A stretch of DNA of 64,000 nucleotides from Aliivibrio salmonicida LFI1238 (GTDB lineage: Bacteria; Pseudomonadota; Gammaproteobacteria; Enterobacterales; Vibrionaceae), in contig NC_011312.1 of the NCBI RefSeq assembly GCF_000196495.1, positions 372,001 through 436,000 on the forward strand. The letters are read 5' to 3'. Numbering within the stretch: position 1 is the stretch's first letter; every line of letters starts with the position of its first letter. The notes below the pieces were generated by a model. It did not search any database. It saw only the letters and a program-made list of their open reading frames with translations, and was not told the DNA's origin. The translations under genes and the position numbers were made by a program. Shown in pieces: positions 8,696 to 19,231 of the stretch.

Positions 8696-9712
8696 ATGAA
8701 AACACGTTATATATCCCCTCTACTTAAAACACTACCTATCGCTTTAGCTGTTAGTTCTCTCTCTTCTTTTTCTGCTTCTGCTTCTGAAACGCTAACAGTC
8801 TATACTTATGATTCTTTTGCTGCTGATTGGGGCCCTGGTCCAACAATTAAAGCGGCTTTTGAAAAACAGTGTGGCTGCAATCTTGATCTTGTCGCTTTGG
8901 ATGATGGCGTTTCTATTTTGAATCGTCTTCGTTTAGAAGGCAGTAATTCAAAAGCGGACATTGTTTTAGGGCTCGATAATAATTTAATGGCAGAGGCGAA
9001 AGTAACGGGTTTACTGGCTGAACATAATGTAAATACGGACTCAGTGACAATACCTAATGGTTGGAATGATAAGACCTTTGTTCCTTATGATTATGGTTAT
9101 TTTGCTTTCGTATATAACAAAGAAAAAGTAAAGAACCCACCTAAGAGTCTAAAAGAATTAGTAGAACAACGAGATGATTTAACCGTTATTTATCAAGATC
9201 CAAGAACCTCTACACCGGGCCAAGGTTTATTGTTATGGATGAAATCGGTGTATGGAGATGATGTTGCTCAAGCATGGAAACAACTTGCAAAGAAAACCGT
9301 CACCGTCACGAAAGGCTGGTCAGAAGCTTACAGTATGTTTTTAGAGGGTGAATCTGATCTTGTTTTGTCTTATACGACGTCTCCAGCATACCATTCACTT
9401 GCTGAAAAAGACGATCGATTTGCAGCGGCTAATTTTTCAGAAGGTCATTACATGCAAGTGGAAGTGGCGGCGAAAGTAAAAAATACGCAACATAATGCGT
9501 TAACTGATGAGTTCTTAGCTTTTATTCTTAGTAAGGAATTTCAATCAGCGATGCCAACGGGAAATTGGATGTATCCAGTGACTAATATTACGTTACCTAA
9601 AGGGTTTGAAGACCTTAAGGTTCCGACTAAAGCGTTGTCATTTAGTTCTGCGGAGATTGCGAAACAAAGAAAGTTGTGGATTCGCGAATGGCAACACGCA
9701 TTAATCTTTTAA
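8696..9712 (+). CDS. thiB: Thiamine ABC transporter, periplasmic binding protein
   Basis: A 338-residue protein with a signal peptide (residues 1 to about 30, ending SASASE) and the family start ETLTVYTYDSFAADWGPGPTIKAAFEKQCGCNLDL. It captures thiamine, TMP or TPP in the periplasm and delivers it to ThiPQ. Typical segments PYDYGYFAFVYNKEKV and DPRTSTPGQGLLLWMKSVYG are present. It sits just below a TPP riboswitch and heads the thiBPQ operon. Confidence 0.96.
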   Translation: MKTRYISPLLKTLPIALAVSSLSSFSASASETLTVYTYDSFAADWGPGPTIKAAFEKQCGCNLDLVALDDGVSILNRLRLEGSNSKADIVLGLDNNLMAEAKVTGLLAEHNVNTDSVTIPNGWNDKTFVPYDYGYFAFVYNKEKVKNPPKSLKELVEQRDDLTVIYQDPRTSTPGQGLLLWMKSVYGDDVAQAWKQLAKKTVTVTKGWSEAYSMFLEGESDLVLSYTTSPAYHSLAEKDDRFAAANFSEGHYMQVEVAAKVKNTQHNALTDEFLAFILSKEFQSAMPTGNWMYPVTNITLPKGFEDLKVPTKALSFSSAEIAKQRKLWIREWQHALIF

Positions 9713-9774
9713 TCGATGCACTGAAAAGAGACGTATAATACGTACGTTTCTTTTTGGGACAGATAGATAACATC

Positions 9775-11397
9775 ATGAAAACGAATCCCTTAAATTCTAT
9801 TCCCTATATCGGCTATATGATCGCTACTGTGATTGTTATTTTTGTTGGCGGAGCTATTGGTGCATTATTAATCGCGTCACCCAGTATCAATGTCAGTTTA
9901 ATTTGGTCCGATCCTTATTATATTCATATAACCAAATTTAGTTTTTATCAAGCAACCCTGTCTACGTTGTTTAGTGTGGTACTTGCGGTTCCGACAGCAT
10001 ATGCACTATCTCGTCGCTCTTTTTTAGGACGCGGTCTGTTATTAAAGTTGTGTGCGACGACCTTGGTTTTACCTGTGTTAGTAGGGGTTTTTGGTTTACT
10101 TGCTATTTATGGAAACAGCGGTCTCTTAGCTAAGGTGTTTGCATTTTTTGGTGGTAAATTGCCGTTTTCTATTTATGGATTAAATGGCATTTTACTCGCG
10201 CATGTGTTCTTTAATTATCCTTTTGCAACTCGTTTGTTTTTACAATCATTAGACAGTATACCGATGGAGCAACATCAGCTTTCTGCTCATCTAGGATTGA
10301 CTGGATGGAATAAATTTAACGTTGTTGCATGGCCAAGAGTAAAACAACAATTTCCGCATGTTGCAGGCTTGGTGTTCATGCTTTGCTTTACCAGTTTTGC
10401 AACCGTAATGGCATTAGGTGGAGGACCAAAATCAACCACGATTGAACTTGCTATTTACCAAGCCATTAAATTTGATTTTGATTTACAGGCCGGCGCTATT
10501 TTAGCGTTATGGCAAATGTTGTTATGCGCAGGATTATCGCTGTGTATTCAACGGTTTTCTACGTCGATTGCCGTTGACAGTGCAACGCTAGGTAAGCCCA
10601 TTATCTATCAAGACTCAAAGAGACAAAAGTTGTGGGATAAAGGGTGGATCATATTACTTACTCTGTTTATTTTACCTCCATTACTCATGGTTGTTATTAG
10701 TGGGATAAATTCTGAAGTTATTACGGTGATGACCTCTAGTGCTTTTTGGTCAGCATTCGCTAATTCATTCATTGTTGCTTTCTGTGCGGCGCTATTAGCG
10801 ATGGTTTTTGGGGTTTTATTGCTTCATACCACTCGAGCGTTAAGGCTTAATCATCAGCGTTTTTTGGCGGATAAATTAGATTTAATTGGTACGATGATTT
10901 TAGTTACCCCAGGATTGGTTATTAGCACGGGGTTGTTTTTGTTGCTTAGAAACATCACTGATGTATTTAGTATGGCTATTTGGATCGTCATTTTAGTCAA
11001 TGCACTTATGGCGCTTCCATACGTCATAAAGACGCTTGCTCAACCTTTATTGCATATGGCACAGCAATATCAGTTATTGTGTGCGAGTTTAGGACTTAAT
11101 GGTTTTACTCGTTTTCGCTTAATTGAATGGAGAGGGTTAAGAAAACCGATGGCTCATGCCTTTGCCTTTGCCTTTGCCATTGCTTTTATCTTATCAATGG
11201 GTGATTTAAGTGCGATAGCGCTTTTTGGTAGTCAGGATTTTAGGACATTGCCGCTATATTTATTTCAATTATTAGGCAGTTATCAAATGGAAGCGGCTGC
11301 GGTGGTTTCACTTTGTTTACTCTTATTAAGTGTGGGTGTGTTTAGTACGGTTGAATGGCTTTTTTCATCAAAGAATCTACAAAGAGAGAATGTGTAA
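9775..11397 (+). CDS. thiP: Thiamine ABC transporter permease
   Basis: A 540-residue inner-membrane protein with two fused permease halves, each with about six membrane segments. The EAA-type loops that dock the ATPase are visible (HQLSAHLGLTGWNKFNVVAWPRVKQQFP and YQLLCASLGLNGFTRFRLIEWRGLRKPM). It matches E. coli ThiP along its length. I chose the ATG at 9775; an in-frame TTG at 9754 would add seven residues. Neither start has a strong binding site. The stop overlaps the thiQ start by one base. Confidence 0.93.
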   Translation: MKTNPLNSIPYIGYMIATVIVIFVGGAIGALLIASPSINVSLIWSDPYYIHITKFSFYQATLSTLFSVVLAVPTAYALSRRSFLGRGLLLKLCATTLVLPVLVGVFGLLAIYGNSGLLAKVFAFFGGKLPFSIYGLNGILLAHVFFNYPFATRLFLQSLDSIPMEQHQLSAHLGLTGWNKFNVVAWPRVKQQFPHVAGLVFMLCFTSFATVMALGGGPKSTTIELAIYQAIKFDFDLQAGAILALWQMLLCAGLSLCIQRFSTSIAVDSATLGKPIIYQDSKRQKLWDKGWIILLTLFILPPLLMVVISGINSEVITVMTSSAFWSAFANSFIVAFCAALLAMVFGVLLLHTTRALRLNHQRFLADKLDLIGTMILVTPGLVISTGLFLLLRNITDVFSMAIWIVILVNALMALPYVIKTLAQPLLHMAQQYQLLCASLGLNGFTRFRLIEWRGLRKPMAHAFAFAFAIAFILSMGDLSAIALFGSQDFRTLPLYLFQLLGSYQMEAAAVVSLCLLLLSVGVFSTVEWLFSSKNLQRENV

Positions 11398-12071
11398 TGC
11401 TGACTTTTTCTAATGTAAAATATCGCTATCATTCTGAGGTTTTTGAGTTTGATATGTCAGTTAAACAAGGTGAAGTTGTTGCTATTCTTGGGCCTAGTGG
11501 TGCAGGGAAAAGTACACTGCTTAGCTTATTGGCTGGGTTCATTAATCCAGAATTGGGTGATATTGTCATTAACGGCCATTCTGTTCTTTCCCTTGCGCCT
11601 CATCAGCGCCCTTTGTCTATGTTATTTCAAGAGCATAATTTGTTTGCGCATTTATCGATAGCGGACAATATTGGATTGGGAATTAAAGCGAACCTTCGTC
11701 TCAATGATGAAGAAAAAGAACGCGTTATTTATGCAGCTCAACAGGTTGGTGTTGACGAACTATTACTGCGTTTACCTGAGCAACTTTCTGGAGGCCAAAA
11801 GCAGCGTGTCGCGTTAGCTCGTTGTTTGGTCCATAACAAACCTGTGTTGTTATTAGATGAGCCGTTTTCGGCACTTGATCCTATGTTACGAGAAGAGATG
11901 ATTGTATTAATCAGAACCTTGATTAAAACTCAACAACTTACGGTATTAATGGTTACTCATAGCTTACAAGATGCGAAGGAATTAGCGTCAGGTTATGCCT
12001 TTGTTTGTCATCATAAAATACTCAGTTATGGCAAAATGTCAGAGATAATGACACAAGATACTCCCCCCTGA
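11397..12071 (+). CDS. thiQ: Thiamine ABC transporter ATPase
   Basis: A 224-residue ABC ATPase that powers ThiP. It shows Walker A GPSGAGKST, the Q-loop in LFQEHNLF, signature LSGGQKQR and Walker B VLLLDEPFSALD. The start at 11397 overlaps the thiP stop (TAATG) and is preceded by AAAGAGAG; longer in-frame readings from 11355 would lie inside thiP. It is the last gene of the riboswitch-controlled operon. Confidence 0.95.
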   Translation: MLTFSNVKYRYHSEVFEFDMSVKQGEVVAILGPSGAGKSTLLSLLAGFINPELGDIVINGHSVLSLAPHQRPLSMLFQEHNLFAHLSIADNIGLGIKANLRLNDEEKERVIYAAQQVGVDELLLRLPEQLSGGQKQRVALARCLVHNKPVLLLDEPFSALDPMLREEMIVLIRTLIKTQQLTVLMVTHSLQDAKELASGYAFVCHHKILSYGKMSEIMTQDTPP

Positions 12072-12294
12072 ATTAACCCGATATTTACAAGCGGTTAAGT
12101 AAACTTTTTCGACTCAAGTTTAGTATAATCAACTACACTCACTTTTATGATAAATAGGCGTGACCTAAGTGCTGTCATACAGTAACATTAGCGCCCTTTT
12201 GAACCTCGCCATTTACGGTTGTCTATTCTCGGTTCATCATGAAATTCTCACTCTATATAAAATAAATTAATTAATTTTGAGGTGCGTTACCACT

Positions 12295-15204
12295 ATGTCA
12301 TTTGCTTTGGGCCAACGTTGGATTAGTGATACAGAAAGTGATTTGGGTTTAGGAACAGTGGTTGCTGTTGACGATAGAACCGTCTCTGTCCTTTTTGCCG
12401 CATCAGAAGAAAATCGTTTATACGCAAAACATGATGCACCTATTACTCGAGTGACGTTCAATAAGGGCGATACAATTGAAAGTCACGAAGGTTGGTCACT
12501 TGAAGTCGAAGATGTTATTGAAGACGGTGGACTATTAACGTACATCGGAACTCGTACAGATACGGATGAAGTGAACGTTGTTCTTCGTGAAACGTTATTA
12601 AGTCATCAGATCCGTTTTAATAAACCTCAAGATAAGTTATTTGCAGGCCAAATTGATCGTATGGATCGCTTTGCATTGCGTTTTCGTGCACTTCAAAACC
12701 AGTATGAGCAACATAAAAACCCAATGCGTGGTTTATGTGGTATGCGTGCAGGTTTGATCCCACATCAGTTATTCATTGCTCATGAAGTAGGGCGTCGTTA
12801 TGCCCCTCGTGTTTTATTGGCAGATGAAGTCGGTTTAGGTAAAACGATTGAAGCGGGTATGATTATTCATCAGCAAGTGCTTTCTGGTCGTGCTGAGCGT
12901 GTATTGATTGTTGTTCCTGAAACACTACAACATCAATGGCTTGTTGAAATGATGCGTCGTTTTAATCTTCATTTTTCTATTTTTGATGAAGAGCGTTGTA
13001 TTGAGTCGTATGCGGATTCTGAAAATCCATTCGATACCGCGCAATTAGTGTTGTGTTCATTGGATTTTATTCGCAGAAGTAAGCGTCGTTTTGAGCAAGT
13101 GGTTGAAGCCGATTGGGATCTTCTTGTTGTTGATGAAGCGCATCACCTTGAATGGAACCAAACAAAACCAAGCCGTGCATATCAAGTTATTGAAGCGATT
13201 GCAGAAGAAACGGCGGGTGTTTTGCTGCTAACGGCAACACCTGAACAATTAGGTCACGAAAGTCACTTTGCTCGTCTGCGTCTATTAGATCCAGATCGTT
13301 TCTATGATTACGATGCGTTTGTTGAAGAAGAGCGCCAATATCAGCCAGTTGCTGATGCGGTTACCGCGTTGATGAGTGGCGATAAATTATCAAACGACGC
13401 GAAGAATCGTATTGCTGAATTGCTTTCAGAGCAAGACGTAGAGCCATTGTTTAGAATTATTGAATCTGATGGTTCTGAAGAACAGCAAAGCCAAGTACGT
13501 CAAGAATTAGTCGATAACTTAATGGACCGTCATGGTACTGGTCGTGTGCTATTCCGTAATACACGTGCGGCAATTAAAGGGTTCCCACAACGTAATCTCA
13601 ATTTAATGCCAATGGCGTTACCACCACAATACGCAACCTCTATGCGTGTAGCGACAATGATGGGTGGTCGCATGAGTAATGAAGCTCGTGCAATGAAAAT
13701 GTTGTATCCAGAAGAGATCTTCCAAGAATTTGAAGGCGATAGTGCAACGTGGTGGCAGTTTGATCCTCGCGTTAACTGGTTACTTGAATTGCTGAAAGAA
13801 AACCGTAACGAGAAAGTATTAATCATCGCTTCTCGAGCTTCAACGGCGTTGCAACTAGAGCAAGCGTTACGTGAACGTGAGGGTATTCGTGGTACTGTTT
13901 TCCATGAAGGGATGTCGATTATTGAGCGAGATAAAGCCGCTGCTTACTTTGCACAAGAAGAAGGTGGCGCTCAGGTTCTTATCTGTTCTGAAATTGGTTC
14001 AGAAGGACGTAACTTCCAGTTTGCTAATCAATTAGTGATGTTTGATTTACCTTTCAATCCTGACTTACTTGAGCAACGTATTGGTCGTTTGGATCGTATT
14101 GGTCAAAAGCGTGATATTGATATTCATGTTCCTTATTTGCAAGGTACATCTCAAGAATTATTAGCGCGTTGGTTTGACGAAGGGTTGAATGCTTTTGGTG
14201 AAACGTGCCCAACAGGTCGCGCTGTGTACGAAAAATTCTCTGATACGATCATTGCGATTTTGGCTACGGGTAAATCAGATGGATTAGAGCCACTGATCGA
14301 AGAATCCGCGGCACTAAACAAAGAATTAAAAGCGCAGTTAGAGCAAGGTCGAGATCGTTTGTTAGAAGTGCATTCAAACGGTGGCAATAAAGCGAAAGAA
14401 CTTGCAGAGAAAATTGCTGCGACAGACGGTGACATACATCTGGTTAATTTTGCTTTGAACCTGTTCGATACGATTGGTTTGAATCAAGACGACAAAGGTG
14501 AAAACGCCATTGTTGTTACGCCAGCTGAAAATATGTTGGTATCAAGTTACCCCGGTCTTCCTTATGAAGGTTGTACGATTACGTTTGATCGTAAAACGGC
14601 TCTTTCTCGTGAAGACATGAACTTGATCAGCTGGGAACACCCAATGATCCAAGGGGGAATTGATTTAGTTCTGACTGAAGGCGTAGGTGCAACTGCAGTG
14701 TCTTTATTGAAAAATAAAGCCTTACCAGCGGGTACTCTATTGCTTGAATTGATTTATGTGGTAGATGCACAAGCGCCTAAGAAAAGTGGCATAGGACGAT
14801 TCTTACCGAAGACGCCTATTCGTTTGATGATGGACAGTAAAGGTAATGATCTTTCTGCTCAAGTTGAATTTGAAAGCTTCAACCGTCAGCTAAGTCCTGT
14901 TAATCGTCATATGGCGAGTAAATTAGTGAATTCAGTGCAAAAAGAAATTCATGCATTGATTGATACGGCAGAAGTTAGCATTGAAGACCGAATTGAAGCC
15001 GTTCGTGTTGATGCGAATGCTGAGATGAAAACGGCGTTAAATGGGGAATTAGATCGTTTACAAGCATTAAAGGCCGTAAATCCAAACATACGAGATGAAG
15101 AGTTAACTCAGATCGAAACTCAAATGAGTGAACTTTCTGCGTATATTGGAAAAGCACAGGTACAGCTTGATTCATTGCGTTTGATTGTTGTGAGCCATAA
15201 CTAA
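12295..15204 (+). CDS. rapA: RNA polymerase-associated SWI2/SNF2 ATPase RapA
   Basis: A 969-residue protein close in length to E. coli RapA (968). It recycles RNA polymerase after transcription. The N-terminus (MSFALGQRWISDTESDLGLG) has the tandem Tudor-like region; helicase motifs follow: DEVGLGKTIEAG (Walker A), DEAHH (Walker B), LLTATPEQ (motif III), and EQRIGRLDRIGQ (motif VI). The start at 12295 fits GAGGTG ten bases upstream; six more in-frame codons lie above it. rluA follows two bases after the stop, as in E. coli. Confidence 0.96.
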   Translation: MSFALGQRWISDTESDLGLGTVVAVDDRTVSVLFAASEENRLYAKHDAPITRVTFNKGDTIESHEGWSLEVEDVIEDGGLLTYIGTRTDTDEVNVVLRETLLSHQIRFNKPQDKLFAGQIDRMDRFALRFRALQNQYEQHKNPMRGLCGMRAGLIPHQLFIAHEVGRRYAPRVLLADEVGLGKTIEAGMIIHQQVLSGRAERVLIVVPETLQHQWLVEMMRRFNLHFSIFDEERCIESYADSENPFDTAQLVLCSLDFIRRSKRRFEQVVEADWDLLVVDEAHHLEWNQTKPSRAYQVIEAIAEETAGVLLLTATPEQLGHESHFARLRLLDPDRFYDYDAFVEEERQYQPVADAVTALMSGDKLSNDAKNRIAELLSEQDVEPLFRIIESDGSEEQQSQVRQELVDNLMDRHGTGRVLFRNTRAAIKGFPQRNLNLMPMALPPQYATSMRVATMMGGRMSNEARAMKMLYPEEIFQEFEGDSATWWQFDPRVNWLLELLKENRNEKVLIIASRASTALQLEQALREREGIRGTVFHEGMSIIERDKAAAYFAQEEGGAQVLICSEIGSEGRNFQFANQLVMFDLPFNPDLLEQRIGRLDRIGQKRDIDIHVPYLQGTSQELLARWFDEGLNAFGETCPTGRAVYEKFSDTIIAILATGKSDGLEPLIEESAALNKELKAQLEQGRDRLLEVHSNGGNKAKELAEKIAATDGDIHLVNFALNLFDTIGLNQDDKGENAIVVTPAENMLVSSYPGLPYEGCTITFDRKTALSREDMNLISWEHPMIQGGIDLVLTEGVGATAVSLLKNKALPAGTLLLELIYVVDAQAPKKSGIGRFLPKTPIRLMMDSKGNDLSAQVEFESFNRQLSPVNRHMASKLVNSVQKEIHALIDTAEVSIEDRIEAVRVDANAEMKTALNGELDRLQALKAVNPNIRDEELTQIETQMSELSAYIGKAQVQLDSLRLIVVSHN

Positions 15205-15206
15205 TC

Positions 15207-15941
15207 ATGGCAATGCTTGAGTATAATCCACCAATGGAACCGCTTGATATTGTCTATCAAGATGAAGCGATTCTTGCGGTGAATAAACCGGCGGGGTTAC
15301 TGTCTAACCCTGGCCGAGCACCGGAGCACTATGACAGTGTTTGGTCGCGTGTTGTTGCTGAGTTTCCTGATGCTCAACTTGTACATCGTTTGGATATGTC
15401 GACATCGGGGCTAATGATATTTGCGCTTTATAAAGAAGCAGAAAGACACATTAAAAAGCAGTTTCAATATCGGTTAACTCATAAAGTGTATTATGCACGA
15501 GTATGGGGGAATGTTGAGAAGGTTGAAGGGCAGATTGATTTACCCTTGATTTGTGATTGGCCAAATCGACCACGACAGAAAGTCTGCTATGAACACGGAA
15601 AATCGTCACAAACGGGTTATGAAGTGATTCAAGTTGAAGAGAAAACGACATTGGTTCGTTTACTTCCTATTACAGGACGCTCTCATCAACTACGAGTGCA
15701 TATGATGGAAGAAGGGCATGAGATTGTTGGCGATGAGTTTTACGCGTCTAAAGAGGCTCTAGCGTTCTCTGACCGATTACAATTACACTCTGCCGAGCTG
15801 AGTTTTTATCATCCAGAAACCGATAAATTCATCAGTTTATTTGCTCCTTGTGCGTTTTATCCAGAAGCACAAGCCGGTGTTCTAGATGCCATGGATATTG
15901 CTCCAGTAAGACCGGATTACAAAACACTGCCTAAGCAATAG
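15207..15941 (+). CDS. rluA: Pseudouridine synthase RluA (23S rRNA U746 / tRNA U32)
   Basis: A 244-residue RluA-family enzyme with catalytic motif HRLDMSTSG (Asp conserved) and the RluA-specific DLPLICDWPNRPRQKVCYEHGK, plus PITGRSHQLRVHM. It isomerises uridine to pseudouridine in 23S rRNA and some tRNAs. E. coli RluA is 219 residues; this one has about 25 extra at the C-terminus. It begins two bases after rapA, the same pairing as in E. coli. Confidence 0.93.
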   Translation: MAMLEYNPPMEPLDIVYQDEAILAVNKPAGLLSNPGRAPEHYDSVWSRVVAEFPDAQLVHRLDMSTSGLMIFALYKEAERHIKKQFQYRLTHKVYYARVWGNVEKVEGQIDLPLICDWPNRPRQKVCYEHGKSSQTGYEVIQVEEKTTLVRLLPITGRSHQLRVHMMEEGHEIVGDEFYASKEALAFSDRLQLHSAELSFYHPETDKFISLFAPCAFYPEAQAGVLDAMDIAPVRPDYKTLPKQ

Positions 15942-15954
15942 TTGAATTTAAAAA

Positions 15955-15984
15955 TAAAAAAAGGAGCCGAAAGGCTCCTTTTTT
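15955..15984 (+). terminator. Intrinsic terminator of rapA-rluA (bidirectional)
   Basis: AAAAAAAGGAGCC pairs with GGCTCCTTTTTT around a GAAA tetraloop. The A-run upstream gives a T-run on the minus strand, so it can also stop transcription of the convergent stress-protein gene. Confidence 0.94.
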
Positions 15985-16001
15985 GTATCAAATAGGGGGG
16001 A

Positions 16002-16439
16002 TTAACCTTGAGGTTTGACAACCATCACGTTAATTGGTGAGTTTTCGACAACTTTACTCGCCACAGAACCCAGCATAACTTTATCAATTTTAGAGCGTTT
16101 ATGGCTTGGCATCACAATCAAATCGGCACCTAAACGTTCAGCATAATCTAAAATAGTGACATAAGGTTTCCCTTCGGCAACATGCACTCTGTATACCACA
16201 TCATCATCCACAAATTTAGCCGCAAATTCATTTAACTGTTTTGATACATCTTCTTTCATTTGTTTCGCAGCACCTTTAGGAAAATAGGTCGATACCATCG
16301 ACATATGGATCCCCGGTAATACGTTAAGCAAATGTAATTCAGCATTAGAGTGTTTTGCGTGCCAAACTGCCATTTCAACCGCTTTATCAGCAAAGCCTTT
16401 ATCGTTTAAATCTACTGGAACCAAAATTTGTTTATACAT
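16002..16439 (-). CDS. Universal stress protein linked to TRAP transporter
   Basis: A 145-residue UspA-fold protein (MYKQILVPVDLNDKGFADKAVEMAVWHA). It is the last gene after a TAXI receptor and a fused TRAP permease on the same strand, an arrangement known from TRAP-associated stress proteins such as Halomonas TeaD. The usual ATP-binding pattern G-x2-G-x9-G-S is incomplete: the final GS (MLGSVA) is there but the two earlier glycines are replaced (PSHKR). Its role in tuning the transporter is inferred from context. Confidence 0.85.
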   Translation of the reverse strand: MYKQILVPVDLNDKGFADKAVEMAVWHAKHSNAELHLLNVLPGIHMSMVSTYFPKGAAKQMKEDVSKQLNEFAAKFVDDDVVYRVHVAEGKPYVTILDYAERLGADLIVMPSHKRSKIDKVMLGSVASKVVENSPINVMVVKPQG

Positions 16440-16494
16440 AATTTTTATTACCTAATTAGGGAAGTTATTCTCCCCTTAGATTCCATTCATTAAT

Positions 16495-19074
16495 TTATGC
16501 GGCCAAGTTTTCCTTTTTCGCTCGGCGACGCTGATTAAAGCCCAGTGCAAACAGTAGAAGAAGAGTTGGAATAAATACCCATTCTTTTAGTGGACGCTCT
16601 GCATCAAGAACCACATTCGTTATTTCCCAATCAAAATCTATTCCTGAAGCTTCCGCTGGACTGCCGAATTCGACCATGTCGACGATCATTTTATTATCGA
16701 CTTTAGACAGCATTAGCCCCATAGAGCTTACGCGTTCTTCACCAGTTACCGCTCGATCGTCAAAAGGTAAACGTACCGTTTTACTTACGATATTACCTTC
16801 TAGATTTTCTCCAGAGACTTCTAAGGTGAGTGATTGTCCCACATTTAACTCTTCTGCAAGTTGAGCGATCTCAATACCTTGGTAATAATCTTTGGCTGGA
16901 TAGATTTGATCCCACCAAAAACCAGGACGGAATAGTGAGAAAGTTATGAGTAATAGTAAAACAACTTCCCACCATTTTGTTTTCGTAAACCACCAACCTT
17001 GTGTCGCAGCGGAAAAAGTTAACATTGCGATGATGGAGGAAATAATGGTTAATGCTAAATGCCACCAAGAATCAATGCCCATTAATAGTAATTGGGTATT
17101 AAAGACAAACATGAAAGGCAATATAGCGGTACGAATATCGTAAGTGAACCCTTGGATACCAGTACGGATTGGATCCGATTTTGCTATGGCAGCAGCGGCA
17201 AAAGCGGCGAGACCCACGGGGGGCGTGTCATCGGCTAAAATACCAAAATAGAACACAAATAAATGCACTGCTATTAATGGAATAATTAATCCGTGAGCGG
17301 CTCCTAGCGTTACGATAACGGGTGCCATTAAGGTTGATACGACAATGTAGTTTGCTGTCGTTGGTAGCCCCATGCCTAAAATTAAGCTGATTACCGCGGT
17401 AAATAACAACATAAGAATAATGCTGCCACCCGAGATAAATTCAACAAAATCCGTCATAACAAGACCAATGCCCGTTAAGGTAACCACACCAACAACAATA
17501 CCTGCCGCCGCCGTTGCAACGCCGATACCAATCATGTTTCTGGCACCAGACACTAAGCTTTCGAGCAGATCATCAACCCCTTGTTTTACTTGATTAACAA
17601 GTGTGCCTTCTTTAGTAAAGAAACCAATTAATGGGCGTTGAGTCAGGAGAATGAATATCATAAACACGGATGCCCAGAAAGCAGACAAACCCGGCGAGAA
17701 GCGTTCAACCGTTAAACACCAAACGAGAACGACAATCGGTAATAAGAAATGAAGACCGGACTTGATGGTTGGTCCTGGATCGGGTACTTCAGTTAGTTCT
17801 TCGTCAATCGCCATCATCGCATGTTCTTGGTATTTAGCGGAGATGCTAGTTAATCCGACATAAGAAAGTAGCAGTGCGACGGTAACAATAGGGGTTGCGG
17901 CGTCACCAAAGACATCTTTAGTCCAACCGATACCATAATAAACAGCAGCACTAAGCACACAAAGGCCAAGAATCGTACCAGTAAAGGATAATAGGCTATG
18001 AACTAAGGTTGGTGTATGGCGGCGAGGTAAGCCTTTCATACCTGCTTTACAGGCTTCAAGATGAACAATATAAAGAAGAGCAATATAAGAAATTAAAGCA
18101 GGCAATAAAGCGGCTTTGATAACCTCAACATAAGAAATACCAACATATTCAACCATTAAAAAGGCGGCTGCACCCATGATTGGTGGCGTTAACTGCCCAT
18201 TGGTAGAGGCGGCAACTTCGACGGCACCGGCTTTTTCACCAGAGAAACCGACTCGTTTCATTAATGGAATGGTAAAAGTACCTGTTGTTACGACGTTTGC
18301 AATCGATGAGCCAGAAACTAGGCCTGATAAACCTGAAGCCACAACGGCGGCTTTTGCTGGGCCTCCTTTCATATGACCTAGCAGAGAAAAGGCGACTTTA
18401 ATGAAGTAAGCACCCGCTCCGGCTTTTTCTAGCATGGCACCAAAGAGTACAAATAAAAAAACAAAAGAGGTTGAGACACCTAAGGCAACACCAAAGACTC
18501 CCTCAGTGGTTAGCCATAAATGTGACATGGCTTTATTTAAACTGGCTCCTTTATGCGCGATAACATCAGGCATGTGTGGGCCAGCAAAAGTGTAAAGCAA
18601 GAAGACGGCAGCCACGACCATTAATGGAGGGCCTAAAGCGCGTCGAGTTGCTTCTAATAATAAGACCATACCAACAACTGAGGCGATGATATCTGGTGTT
18701 GTTGGCGCCCCTGAGCGTTCTGCGAGCTGAGTATAAAAAATATAGATATAAGCGGCAGAAAAACTACCAGCAAAAGCAAGTATCCAATCGATAACGGGAA
18801 TACGATCTCTTGGTGAGTTTTTAAGTGCAGGGTAAGCAGTAAAAGCTAAAAAGATGGCGAAGGCTAAATGCACTGATCGAGCTTCAGTATCATTCAGTAT
18901 GCCGAAATTGAAAATAAACGGTAAAGGGGAGGCATACCAAAGTTGGAATAAAGACCAACATAGTGGAACAAACCATAAAATTCGGCCAGATAATCCTTCA
19001 GGTGAACGAGCACCAGTATCTGATTGGGCCACCATTTCTTGCACATCTTGTGACGTATTAGACGACTGCGTCAT
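16495..19074 (-). CDS. TRAP transporter fused permease (4TM-12TM), TAXI type
   Basis: An 859-residue inner-membrane protein with small (DctQ-like) and large (DctM-like) permease parts in one chain, as is usual for TAXI-type TRAP systems. Many hydrophobic segments are visible, with the conserved ASGLSGLVSGSSIANVVTTGTFTIPLMKRVGF and LTPPIMGAAAFLM, and GMGLPTTANYIVVSTLMAPV. The C-terminal soluble part (GENLEGNIVSKTVRLPFDD..FGSPAEASGIDFDWEI) resembles the DUF3394/PDZ-like tail of this family. It imports an organic anion driven by an ion gradient; the substrate cannot be told. I chose the start at 19074 because AAGGAAAAG precedes it; an in-frame start at 19107 adds 11 residues. Confidence 0.92.
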   Translation of the reverse strand: MTQSSNTSQDVQEMVAQSDTGARSPEGLSGRILWFVPLCWSLFQLWYASPLPFIFNFGILNDTEARSVHLAFAIFLAFTAYPALKNSPRDRIPVIDWILAFAGSFSAAYIYIFYTQLAERSGAPTTPDIIASVVGMVLLLEATRRALGPPLMVVAAVFLLYTFAGPHMPDVIAHKGASLNKAMSHLWLTTEGVFGVALGVSTSFVFLFVLFGAMLEKAGAGAYFIKVAFSLLGHMKGGPAKAAVVASGLSGLVSGSSIANVVTTGTFTIPLMKRVGFSGEKAGAVEVAASTNGQLTPPIMGAAAFLMVEYVGISYVEVIKAALLPALISYIALLYIVHLEACKAGMKGLPRRHTPTLVHSLLSFTGTILGLCVLSAAVYYGIGWTKDVFGDAATPIVTVALLLSYVGLTSISAKYQEHAMMAIDEELTEVPDPGPTIKSGLHFLLPIVVLVWCLTVERFSPGLSAFWASVFMIFILLTQRPLIGFFTKEGTLVNQVKQGVDDLLESLVSGARNMIGIGVATAAAGIVVGVVTLTGIGLVMTDFVEFISGGSIILMLLFTAVISLILGMGLPTTANYIVVSTLMAPVIVTLGAAHGLIIPLIAVHLFVFYFGILADDTPPVGLAAFAAAAIAKSDPIRTGIQGFTYDIRTAILPFMFVFNTQLLLMGIDSWWHLALTIISSIIAMLTFSAATQGWWFTKTKWWEVVLLLLITFSLFRPGFWWDQIYPAKDYYQGIEIAQLAEELNVGQSLTLEVSGENLEGNIVSKTVRLPFDDRAVTGEERVSSMGLMLSKVDNKMIVDMVEFGSPAEASGIDFDWEITNVVLDAERPLKEWVFIPTLLLLFALGFNQRRRAKKENLAA

Positions 19075-19231
19075 GTACTTTTCCTTAGTGATGGTCGAAG
19101 CTAACACTTAATCATTAAGTATTAGATTGTTGAATATAAGCCAATGTATAGGCTAAAAAGAGATGATCTTCAAATCCGTTTTATTATTGATTGTTGTCCG
19201 TTATGTAAAAAGATCAGATGGTGTTGCGAAG